Assembly (NCBI GenBank): GCA_021741765.1
Contig: JAIOXH010000004.1
Span: 1-34,405 of the forward strand
DNA length: 34,405 bases
DNA from: Aurantimicrobium sp.
GTDB lineage: Bacteria > Actinomycetota > Actinomycetes > Actinomycetales > Microbacteriaceae
Direction of reading: 5' to 3'
The notes beneath the pieces were generated by a model. The model was not told where the DNA came from. It saw only the letters and a list, made by a program, of their open reading frames with translations, and searched no databases. Shown here piece by piece: positions 23,028 to 30,908 of the stretch. The first letter of the stretch is position 1; every line of letters starts with the position of its first letter. The position numbers were made by a program, and so were the translations under genes.

Positions 23028-23978
23028 ATGGACATTATCGGCACCATTCTCTGGCCCATCAAGTGGGTTATTGAGCTCATTCTGATTGCGTTTCACTGGC
23101 TCTTTACTCAGACGGGACTTGATCCTGCCGCGGGCATCACCTGGGTTCTCGCCATTGTGGGCCTCGTCGTCGTCGTTCGAGCCGCCCTGATTCCTGTTTT
23201 TGTTCGACAGATCCGCAGCCAGCGAAAGATGCTGGAGGTTGCCCCGGAGCTGAAGAAAATCCAAGACAAGTACAAGGGAAAACGCGATCAGTTCTCTCGC
23301 GAGGCAATGTCGCGCGAAACCATGGCGCTTTACAAAAAAGCCGGCACCAACCCCATGAGCTCGTGCCTTCCTCTCTTGCTGCAAATGCCCATTTTCTTCG
23401 GCCTCTTTGTTGTATTGAACGATGCACAGTCTTCGGGCAAGGCGGGGGTCGGCCTCATGACCAAGGCCCTGGCCGAGCAGTTTTCCAATGCCAGCCTGTT
23501 CGGCATCGCACCTCTGCACAGTAGCTTTCAGGCAGCCATGGAAGCCCAGCCTCAGGAGGTCGCCGTCATGGTGATTGCCGCGGTCATGGTGGTTATCATG
23601 ACGGGCTCGCAGTTCATCACACAGCTGCAGATCGTCTCGAAGAACATGTCTGAGGAGACCAAGGCGAGCCCCACGTTCCGTCAGCAGCGCATCCTGCTGT
23701 ACGTCCTGCCCCTCGTCTTTGCTTTCTCAGGTTTCACCTTCCCCATCGGCGTGATGTTCTACTGGCTTGCTTCCAACTTCTGGACAATGGGCCAGCAGTT
23801 CTTGGTTATTCGCAACATGCCCTCGCCCGGATCACAGGCGGCCAAGGCTCTCGAAGAGCGTCTCGCGAGACGCGGCAAACTGACACGCCCCGACGTCGAG
23901 ATTATTGAGGTCGAGGAAAAGCGACCCCAACGCCAACAACCCATGGGCAAGAACCGATCCAAGAAGAAGGGACGCTGA
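23028..23978 (+). CDS. yidC: Membrane protein insertase YidC/Oxa1
   Basis: Polytopic YidC core: PVFVRQIRSQRKMLEVAPELKKIQDKYKGKRD...NPMSSCLPLLLQMPIFFGLF. Confidence 0.95.
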   Translation: MDIIGTILWPIKWVIELILIAFHWLFTQTGLDPAAGITWVLAIVGLVVVVRAALIPVFVRQIRSQRKMLEVAPELKKIQDKYKGKRDQFSREAMSRETMALYKKAGTNPMSSCLPLLLQMPIFFGLFVVLNDAQSSGKAGVGLMTKALAEQFSNASLFGIAPLHSSFQAAMEAQPQEVAVMVIAAVMVVIMTGSQFITQLQIVSKNMSEETKASPTFRQQRILLYVLPLVFAFSGFTFPIGVMFYWLASNFWTMGQQFLVIRNMPSPGSQAAKALEERLARRGKLTRPDVEIIEVEEKRPQRQQPMGKNRSKKKGR

Positions 23979-23980
23979 GC

Positions 23981-24487
23981 ATGACAACGTCGGAAGCGAA
24001 CGGGGCGACCACTGCGGCCCCGGCAACAGTAAGCGAGCTGGAGCGCGAGGGCGACATTGCCGCTGACTTTATTGAGGAGCTTCTTGACATTTGCGACCTC
24101 GATGGTGACCTGGACATTGACGCGCGCAACGGGCGCGCATACGTATCGGTTGTGGCCACAGAGGCCGGCGGCCTGGAGCGCCTTTCGCGACCCGATGCCG
24201 TCGCCGCCCTGCAGGAGCTGACTCGCCTGGCCGTGCAGAACAAGACGGGCGCCTATTCGCGGCTCATCATGGACGTCGGTGGGTCCCGTGAAGCTCGCGA
24301 GACCGAGCTGGAGCGCCTTGTTGCCACGGCCGCGGAGCGTATCGATGAGGGCGCCGCTTCGGCGGCACTTCCCCCCATGAGTTCTTATGAGCGCAAGCTT
24401 GTGCACGACTTTGCGGCGGCCCGGGGCCTTGTCTCTTCGTCGCGCGGCGAGGGCCGCGACCGCCACACGGTCATCACGCGCGCGTAG
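23981..24487 (+). CDS. jag: Jag/KhpB-like single-stranded nucleic acid-binding R3H protein
   Basis: KH-like region plus R3H region MSSYERKLVHDFAAARGLVSSSRGEGRDRHTVI; follows yidC. Confidence 0.92.
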   Translation: MTTSEANGATTAAPATVSELEREGDIAADFIEELLDICDLDGDLDIDARNGRAYVSVVATEAGGLERLSRPDAVAALQELTRLAVQNKTGAYSRLIMDVGGSREARETELERLVATAAERIDEGAASAALPPMSSYERKLVHDFAAARGLVSSSRGEGRDRHTVITRA

Positions 24488-24501
24488 TTTCACGTGAAAC
24501 A
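24486..24501. promoter_or_regulatory. parS site (AGTTTCACGTGAAACA)
   Basis: Perfect 14-bp palindromic core GTTTCACGTGAAAC at 24487-24500. Confidence 0.93.
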
Positions 24502-25124
24502 TGACCACGGAGCCTGAGCCTCTCGTTGCCGCGCGGGTCTTTCCGGTAGGACTCGATAAGGTTCGAGAGTTCACGCGGGCACTCGCAGAATTCGGCGAGG
24601 AGCGTGGACTCATTGGCCCCCGCGAAGCGGAACGCATCTGGTCGCGGCACGTCCTCAACAGCGGCGTGCTGGCCGAGGTTCTCAAACCGGGACACGTGAT
24701 AGATGTGGGATCCGGCGGGGGTTTGCCCGGCCTGGTCGTCGCTATAGCGCGACCGGATGTGCACGTCACTCTCGTAGAACCCATGGAGCGTCGAACCGCG
24801 TGGCTTGAGGAGCAGGTTCAGACTCTTGGCCTCGAGAACGTCACCGTGTGCCGTGCGCGCGCCCAAGAGGCGCCCTACGCGGAAGCCGCAGACCAGGTCA
24901 CCGCGCGCGCCGTAAGTGCGCTCAGAACCCTCATTCCTCTCGTTGCTCCCCTCGCCAAGCCGGGCGGCGAGCTGGTTCTCATGAAGGGCGCGAGTGCCGC
25001 TCGCGAGATAGATGAGGCGGCAAACCAGATCAAGACTTTCGGATTGAGTGACGTGCGCGTGGTCACTCTGGGCGAGGGGATGCTCGAACAACCGACGTGG
25101 GTTGTTCGGGCTACAGTTGACTAG
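24501..25124 (+). CDS. rsmG: 16S rRNA (guanine527-N7)-methyltransferase RsmG
   Basis: ERIWSRHVLNSGVL, IDVGSGGGLPGLVVAIARPD, ALEEQVQTLGLENV-type SAM motifs; syntenic position before parA. Confidence 0.93.
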   Translation: MTTEPEPLVAARVFPVGLDKVREFTRALAEFGEERGLIGPREAERIWSRHVLNSGVLAEVLKPGHVIDVGSGGGLPGLVVAIARPDVHVTLVEPMERRTAWLEEQVQTLGLENVTVCRARAQEAPYAEAADQVTARAVSALRTLIPLVAPLAKPGGELVLMKGASAAREIDEAANQIKTFGLSDVRVVTLGEGMLEQPTWVVRATVD

Positions 25125-25142
25125 CAACTGACTAGTTTTTGC

Positions 25143-25158
25143 GGTTTCACGTGAAACA
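25143..25158. promoter_or_regulatory. parS site (GGTTTCACGTGAAACA)
   Basis: Perfect 14-bp core at 25144-25157, between rsmG and parA. Confidence 0.93.
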
Positions 25159-25189
25159 TTCGGACACCTCTACTGACACAAGGAATAAC

Positions 25190-26068
25190 GTGAGCGACTC
25201 ACCTCTTGCGGAGCAACTGGGAGACCTCCAGCGACGCCGCTCGATTTATGCGGCGACGCCACCGCCGCTTCCCAAGCGCACGCGCGTCATCTCCGTCTCC
25301 AACCAAAAGGGCGGTGTGGGCAAGACCACGACAACCGTGAACTTTGCCGCGGCCCTCGCACACGCCGGGGCCCGCGTGTTGGTGATTGACCTCGACCCCC
25401 AGGGAAACGCTTCGACGGCCCTCGGTATCGACCACCACGGCGACATTCCCGGAATCTACGAGGTGCTTATCGGAGAGGCCTCGCTTCGCGACGTTCTGAA
25501 ACCCAGCACCGAACCCGGTGAACTCTATTGTGTTCCCTCGACCATCCACCTCGCCGGCGCCGAGATTGACATCATCGAGATGGATCGCCGAGAGTTTCTG
25601 TTGCGGTCAGCCCTCGAGCAGTTGCTGGCAGATCCGAGCAATGGATTCCACTACGTCTTTATCGATTGTCCGCCCTCGCTGGGGCTCCTCACCGTCAACG
25701 CCTTCGTCGCAGCACAGGAAGTCCTCCTGCCCATTCAGTGCGAGTACTACGCCCTAGAGGGCATGGCACAGCTTCTCGACACCGTGCGCCGCATTCAGGC
25801 GTCCCACCTCAACCCCAACCTGATACTGTCGACAATCTTGCTCACTATGTTTGATTCGCGAACGCGACTGGCTCAGGAGGTTGCCGACGAAGTGCGCAAC
25901 AACTTCCCAGAACAGACACTGGCAACAATCATTCCGAGAACCGTTCGCGTGTCTGAAGCACCCAGCTTCGGCAAATCCATCATCAGCCATGACCCCTCAT
26001 CTTTGGGCGCCGTGACTTATATGGAAGCCGCCTACGAAATGGCTGCTCGCACGGGCCACTGGTCGTAA
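25190..26068 (+). CDS. parA: Chromosome partitioning ATPase ParA (Soj)
   Basis: ISVSNQKGGVGKTTTTVNFAAALA Walker motif, DLDPQGNASTALG; GTG 25190 preceded by AAGGA, so preferred over the ORF-track TTG at 25139 which translates parS. Confidence 0.95.
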   Translation: MSDSPLAEQLGDLQRRRSIYAATPPPLPKRTRVISVSNQKGGVGKTTTTVNFAAALAHAGARVLVIDLDPQGNASTALGIDHHGDIPGIYEVLIGEASLRDVLKPSTEPGELYCVPSTIHLAGAEIDIIEMDRREFLLRSALEQLLADPSNGFHYVFIDCPPSLGLLTVNAFVAAQEVLLPIQCEYYALEGMAQLLDTVRRIQASHLNPNLILSTILLTMFDSRTRLAQEVADEVRNNFPEQTLATIIPRTVRVSEAPSFGKSIISHDPSSLGAVTYMEAAYEMAARTGHWS

Positions 26069-26085
26069 CGCCGGCCCCTTTCCCC

Positions 26086-26153
26086 AGATTCATCGCAACG
26101 CCAGATTCACCGCCAAGCAAGATTCATCACAACGTCACACTCATTACAACGGC
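26086..26153 (+). repeat. Four imperfect 17-bp tandem repeats in the parA-parB spacer
   Basis: AGATTCATCGCAACGCC / AGATTCACCGCCAAGCA / AGATTCATCACAACGTC / ACACTCATTACAACGGC, contiguous. Confidence 0.88.
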
Positions 26154-26168
26154 AGGAAGCAGAACACC

Positions 26169-27113
26169 ATGGCAACCAAACGCACGGGACTCGGCCGCGG
26201 CATCGGCTCGCTCATACCCGCCGCGCCAACCACCGCTTCGGGCACGCGTCCGGTAGACGTCTTCTTTCCGGCCGCGCCGACAGACCCGAGGGAACCCCTT
26301 GTTGAGGTCCCCGGGGCGCGCCTGGCATATCTGTCTCCCGCGAGCATCGTGCCGAACGCACAGCAGCCGCGCCATGTCTTTGACGAGACAGACATGGCCG
26401 AACTGGTGCACAGTATTCGGGAAGTCGGAGTACTGCAGCCCATAGTTGTTCGGCCCGTCGCGGGATCCGACACGTATGAGTTGATCATGGGAGAGCGTCG
26501 GCTGCGGGCTTCGAAAGCCGCCGGCCTCGAGAGCATCCCTGCCATCGTTAAAGAGACCGCCGACGATGCCATGCTGCGAGATGCACTTCTCGAAAACCTG
26601 CATCGATCGGAGCTCAACCCCCTTGAAGAGGCCTCGGCCTATCAGCAGCTCTTGCAGGACTTTGGAATTACTCAAGAGCAGTTGGCCGACCGCATTGGTC
26701 GCTCGCGACCTCAGATCAGCAACACGCTTCGACTCCTCAAGCTGCCGGCGAGCGTGCAGGCCAAGGTGGCCGCCGGCGTTCTCAGTGCCGGTCACGCGCG
26801 CGCCATCCTGGCCGCTACGGACTCCGCTGCCATGACCCGGCTCGCCGAGCGGATCATCAAGGAAGATCTCAGTGTGCGTTCGGCAGAGGCGATTGTGGCA
26901 GGAGCTAAGCCGGCGTCACAGAAACCGGCAACGACAGCGGGTGCTCGGCGAGCTCACCTCAACGAGGTTGCTGAACGTCTGGGTGACCGGCTGAACACGC
27001 GGGTCAAAATCACGCTGGGAGCAAAGAAAGGCCTGATCAGCGTCGAATTTGCCACCGTGGCAGACTTGAATCGCATCCTTGCCGAACTCGGCGAGGAACC
27101 CTTTGGCGCCTAG
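26169..27113 (+). CDS. parB: Chromosome partitioning protein ParB (Spo0J)
   Basis: TGLGRGIGSLIP, QPRHVFDE, GERRLRASKAAGL, ENLHRSELNPLEEA, helix-turn-helix ITQEQLADRIGRSRPQISNTLRLL. Confidence 0.96.
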   Translation: MATKRTGLGRGIGSLIPAAPTTASGTRPVDVFFPAAPTDPREPLVEVPGARLAYLSPASIVPNAQQPRHVFDETDMAELVHSIREVGVLQPIVVRPVAGSDTYELIMGERRLRASKAAGLESIPAIVKETADDAMLRDALLENLHRSELNPLEEASAYQQLLQDFGITQEQLADRIGRSRPQISNTLRLLKLPASVQAKVAAGVLSAGHARAILAATDSAAMTRLAERIIKEDLSVRSAEAIVAGAKPASQKPATTAGARRAHLNEVAERLGDRLNTRVKITLGAKKGLISVEFATVADLNRILAELGEEPFGA

Positions 27114-28054
27114 CTAGCCTGGGCGCGCGCGACAAGTGCGGCGAATGTCTCGGCAAGGTCGTAACCGGCCGCCTCAATAGCGAGGGGCACGAGCGACGTC
27201 TCCGTGAGCCCGGGCAGGGCGTTGGCCTCAAGAAGCCAGGGCTGGCCGGAAGCGTCAACAATGAGGTCGATGCGCGCCAGGTAGTCGAGACCCAATAGTT
27301 CATACACGGACAGGGCCGAAGCAGCAACACGCTCGGCGGTCTCCGCAGCCAATCGGGCGGGCGCGTAAAACGTTGTCTCCCCGGCGTTGTAACGGGCCTC
27401 AAAACTGTAGACGCCATCGAGGGGCACAATCTCTACGGCCGGAAGCACCTCAACGCCGCTACCGCGATTGAGCAGCGTCACGCCCACTTCAGTGCCTGCG
27501 ATGAATGTCTCGACTAAGGCCTCCTGGGCGTAGGTAAATGCCTCAACCATCGCCCGGGGAAGGTCGGCCGCCCGCGTGACAATACTCACGCCCTGCGCGG
27601 AGCCGCCCTGCGCGGGCTTCACAACGAGATGCTCTCCTAACCGCTTCACAATGAGTTCGAGCACCGCGCTTGCGCCGAGCTCACGGAAAGCCTCGCGCGC
27701 GAGCGTGAGGGACGCAGCCGTGGCTATGCCCGCGCGACCGGCAAGGGTCTTGGTCGTGGGTTTGTGCCAAGCTAGCCGCGCGGATTCGGGCGAGGGGCCC
27801 ACGTAACGGTGGCCGCCGGCGCGCAGCAGATCGAGAAGTGCGCCATCCTCGCCACTTGATCCGTGCAGTGCCGGCCACACGGCGCTGGGCGAGTGGCCGG
27901 CGAGGTGTGAGAGAAGGGACGCGTCGGGATCGATCAGGCTGACGCTCAGCCCGGTTGACGTGAGCGCGTCGGAGACACGACGCCCCGAGCGCAGCGACAC
28001 TTCACGCTCATGTGAAATTCCCCCGGCCAGAACAGTGACGGTTGAGTGAGTCAT
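27110..28054 (-). CDS. ddl: D-alanine--D-alanine ligase family ATP-grasp protein
   Basis: LAGGISHEREVSLRSGRRV, LHGSSGEDGALLDLL, LVVKPAQGGSAQGVSIV, LEANALPGLTETSLVPLA. Confidence 0.88.
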   Translation of the reverse strand: MTHSTVTVLAGGISHEREVSLRSGRRVSDALTSTGLSVSLIDPDASLLSHLAGHSPSAVWPALHGSSGEDGALLDLLRAGGHRYVGPSPESARLAWHKPTTKTLAGRAGIATAASLTLAREAFRELGASAVLELIVKRLGEHLVVKPAQGGSAQGVSIVTRAADLPRAMVEAFTYAQEALVETFIAGTEVGVTLLNRGSGVEVLPAVEIVPLDGVYSFEARYNAGETTFYAPARLAAETAERVAASALSVYELLGLDYLARIDLIVDASGQPWLLEANALPGLTETSLVPLAIEAAGYDLAETFAALVARAQAS

Positions 28055-28070
28055 GGTTGTTTTCCTTGGC

Positions 28071-29387
28071 CTAGTTCATGTCGGGCGGCGGAGCAATAAC
28101 ACTCTCGTTCGCGTCGTGGTTGGCGAGAATGCCGGTGCCGGCAAAAGTGTCGAGCAAATCGGTCTCGCCCTGAATGACGGTGGCGAGACGACGAATTCCG
28201 ATCTTGATGTTCTCGGGGGTGGGGTACGAGAACGACAAGCGAAGGTTTTGGCGCCCACTGCCGTCGGCGAAGAACGCGGTGCCCGGGGTGTAGGCCACAA
28301 GTTCGGTGACCGCCCGCGGGAGCATGGCTTTGCTGTCGAGTTGTTCGGGAAGACCCACCCAGATATAGAAGCCTCCGTTGGGTACGTTCCACGTCAACTC
28401 GGGAAGGTGCTCGTCGAGAGCTTCGAGCATGGCGTCACGCCGCTCGCGGTAAACGCCGCGAAACTGGTCAATTTGACCGCGCCAGTCAGCCTGGGTGAGA
28501 TATTCGGAGATCACCAGCTGGCTGAACGAGCTGGGGCAGAGAATTGCCGCTTCCGCCGCGAGCACCAGCTTCTCTCGGATGGCGTGCGGCGCCAACGCCC
28601 ACCCCACGCGAAAGCCGGGAGCCAGAGTTTTTGAGAACGAGCCGAGGTAGACAACCCCGTCTTCATCGAGGGAACGAATAGCGGGCGGCACGGGTTCGCC
28701 AAACGAGAGGAGACCGTACGGGTTGTCCTCGAGAATGAGAATGTTGTGCTCTTTGCAGATGGCCAGAATTTCGGGCCGACGTTCGGCGGAAAGCGTGACC
28801 CCCGCTGGGTTGTGAAAGTTCGGAATCGTGTACAAGAACTTGATGGTTCGGTTCTCGGCACGAAGGCGCACGATGTTTTCGCGCAGGGCCTCGGGCACGA
28901 GCCCGTTTTCGTCGGTGAGCACGTGCACCATGTGAGCCTGATACGACCGGAATACGCCGATTGCGCCCACGTAACTCGGTGCCTCGGCGAGGATGACATC
29001 ACCCGGATCGATGAAGAGTTTGGTGACGAGGTCCAGGGCCTGTTGGCTACCCGTGGTCACAACGACGTTGTCCATGCTCGCCGAAATGCCCTCGAGCGCC
29101 ATGACCTCGAGAATCTGCTCGCGCAGGTGTGGAACGCCCTGGCCCGAACCGTATTGGAGCGCCGTGGGCCCCTCAACCGACATCACGCGGTCGAGGGCGC
29201 TGCGAACCAACTCCTCGGGCAGCGCTCGAACGTAGGGCATGCCACCGGCCAGCGAAACGACCTCGGGGCGGGACGCCACGGCAAAGAGGGCTCGCACCTC
29301 GGAGGCACTCAGGCCCGACGCGCGCGCAGCGTAGTGATCAAGCCACGGATCGAGCGTGATCGGTTTTGCGCCACGGGGAGCCTTCAC
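28071..29387 (-). CDS. PLP-dependent aminotransferase, class I/II (2-aminoadipate aminotransferase-like)
   Basis: TTGSQQALDLVTKLFIDPGD, PNFHNPAGVTLS, LEDNPYGLLSF, YLGSFSKTLAPGFRVGW (PLP Lys). Confidence 0.9.
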   Translation of the reverse strand: MKAPRGAKPITLDPWLDHYAARASGLSASEVRALFAVASRPEVVSLAGGMPYVRALPEELVRSALDRVMSVEGPTALQYGSGQGVPHLREQILEVMALEGISASMDNVVVTTGSQQALDLVTKLFIDPGDVILAEAPSYVGAIGVFRSYQAHMVHVLTDENGLVPEALRENIVRLRAENRTIKFLYTIPNFHNPAGVTLSAERRPEILAICKEHNILILEDNPYGLLSFGEPVPPAIRSLDEDGVVYLGSFSKTLAPGFRVGWALAPHAIREKLVLAAEAAILCPSSFSQLVISEYLTQADWRGQIDQFRGVYRERRDAMLEALDEHLPELTWNVPNGGFYIWVGLPEQLDSKAMLPRAVTELVAYTPGTAFFADGSGRQNLRLSFSYPTPENIKIGIRRLATVIQGETDLLDTFAGTGILANHDANESVIAPPPDMN

Positions 29388-29468
29388 CGGTTAATGCTAT
29401 CGGGCGCACGGGGCACACAAATGTCACACGGGGCTCGCCCGATACCCAACGAGCTCCTCACGCGGACG

Positions 29469-29795
29469 CTAGCTGATGAAGTCGGCGAGGTCGGCCTCGA
29501 GTGCCGGCTTAGGCTTCGCACCAATCACCGTCTTGACCACCTCACCGTTCTGAAAAACCTTCATGGCGGGAATCGATGTGATTTGGTAAGCCATGGCCGT
29601 CTGCGGGTTCTCGTCGACATTGAGCTTCACGACGTCAATCTTGTCTCCGTGCTCAGCCAGAATCTGGTCGAGGATGGGCCCGACGGCGCGGCAGGGGCCA
29701 CACCACTCGGCCCAGAAGTCGACCAGGATGGGCTTGCTTGAGGCCAAGACCTCGGCGGCGAACGTGGAATCGGTAACGGCACGAGCCTGGGACAT
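29469..29795 (-). CDS. trxA: Thioredoxin
   Basis: VDFWAEWCGPCRAVGPIL active site; 108 aa; AAAGGAG upstream of ATG. Confidence 0.96.
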   Translation of the reverse strand: MSQARAVTDSTFAAEVLASSKPILVDFWAEWCGPCRAVGPILDQILAEHGDKIDVVKLNVDENPQTAMAYQITSIPAMKVFQNGEVVKTVIGAKPKPALEADLADFIS

Positions 29796-29825
29796 GGTGT
29801 CTCCTTTGCGTTGGGTGTTGAATTT

Positions 29826-29869
29826 CGGTGAGCGGGGGACGTCGGTGAGCGGGGGACGTCGGTGAGCGG
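29826..29869. repeat. 17-bp tandem repeat, about 2.6 copies, in the trxB-trxA spacer
   Basis: CGGTGAGCGGGGGACGT x2 identical followed by CGGTGAGCGG. Confidence 0.95.
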
Positions 29870-29870
29870 T

Positions 29871-30824
29871 TTAGGCCGGCACTGCCTGTGCCAGCAATTC
29901 TGCGGGAAGACTGGCCAAATAGTGCTCAACGTCGAGGGCCGCCACGGTGCCGCTGCCGGCAGCGGTGATCGCTTGACGGTAGGAAGGATCGATGACGTCA
30001 CCGGCAGCAAAAACGCCCGGGAGCGACGTGAGCGATGAGCGACCCTTGACCGCGATTGTTCCCTCGGGGGTGAGGTCGAGCTTGTTGTGCACGAGGTGCG
30101 TGCGGGGATCGTTGCCAATGGCGATGAACAGGCCGTCGAGGTCGAGCTCGCGAACTGAGCCGTCAACGGTATCGGTGAGCGTAACGCCGGTCAGAGCGGT
30201 GTCACCGTGGAGGGCGGTAACGCCCGCATTCCACACGAACTCAATCTTGGGGTCATTCATCGCGCGATCCTGCATGATTTTGGAGGCGCGGAGGGAATCC
30301 TTGCGGTGAATGACGTAGACCTTGTCGGCAAAGCGCGTCAGGAATGTGGCCTCCTCCATTGCGGAGTCGCCTCCTCCAACAACCGCGATGGTCTTCTGCC
30401 GAAAGAAGAAGCCGTCGCACGTGGCGCACCACGACACCCCGTGACCGCTCAGGCGATCTTCGTTCTCAATACCGAGCTTGCGATAGGCGGAGCCCGTGGC
30501 CACGATAACGGCCAACGCTTCGTGTGTTTCGCCAGAACCGAGCGTGACTCGTTTAATGTCTCCCGCGAGGTCGAGCTCCATTACGTCGTCGAGCAAAATC
30601 TCCGCGCCAAACTTTTCTGCCTGCGCCTGCATGCGCTGCATCAGATCGGGGCCCATGATGCCGTCGGGGAATCCGGGGAAGTTCTCAACATCGGTGGTGT
30701 TCATGAGTTCGCCGCCAGCTTCAACCGAGCTAGCAACCACGAGGGGAGCAAGGCTGGCTCGCGCCACGTAGATGGCTGCGGTGTAGCCGGCTGGCCCGGA
30801 TCCGACAATGATGACCTGGCGCAT
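29871..30824 (-). CDS. trxB: Thioredoxin reductase
   Basis: VIIVGSGPAGYTAAIYVARA, WCATCDGFFFRQKTIAVVGGGDSAMEEA, GVFAAGDVIDPSYRQAITAAGSG. Confidence 0.96.
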   Translation of the reverse strand: MRQVIIVGSGPAGYTAAIYVARASLAPLVVASSVEAGGELMNTTDVENFPGFPDGIMGPDLMQRMQAQAEKFGAEILLDDVMELDLAGDIKRVTLGSGETHEALAVIVATGSAYRKLGIENEDRLSGHGVSWCATCDGFFFRQKTIAVVGGGDSAMEEATFLTRFADKVYVIHRKDSLRASKIMQDRAMNDPKIEFVWNAGVTALHGDTALTGVTLTDTVDGSVRELDLDGLFIAIGNDPRTHLVHNKLDLTPEGTIAVKGRSSLTSLPGVFAAGDVIDPSYRQAITAAGSGTVAALDVEHYLASLPAELLAQAVPA

Positions 30825-30908
30825 GATTTTCCTCTACTCACAGGTGGCGATGAACCCAATTCTTGGGCGGCGACACCTTCGCGTTGTAGAACAAAGTCTA
30901 CGGCCCGA

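Noticed and set aside
23759-24784. 341-aa - strand ORF opposite yidC, jag and rsmG
   Set aside because: Crosses three convincing + strand genes and a parS site
28746-29741. 331-aa + strand ORF opposite the aminotransferase and trxA
   Set aside because: Spans two real genes on the opposite strand plus their spacer; no domain
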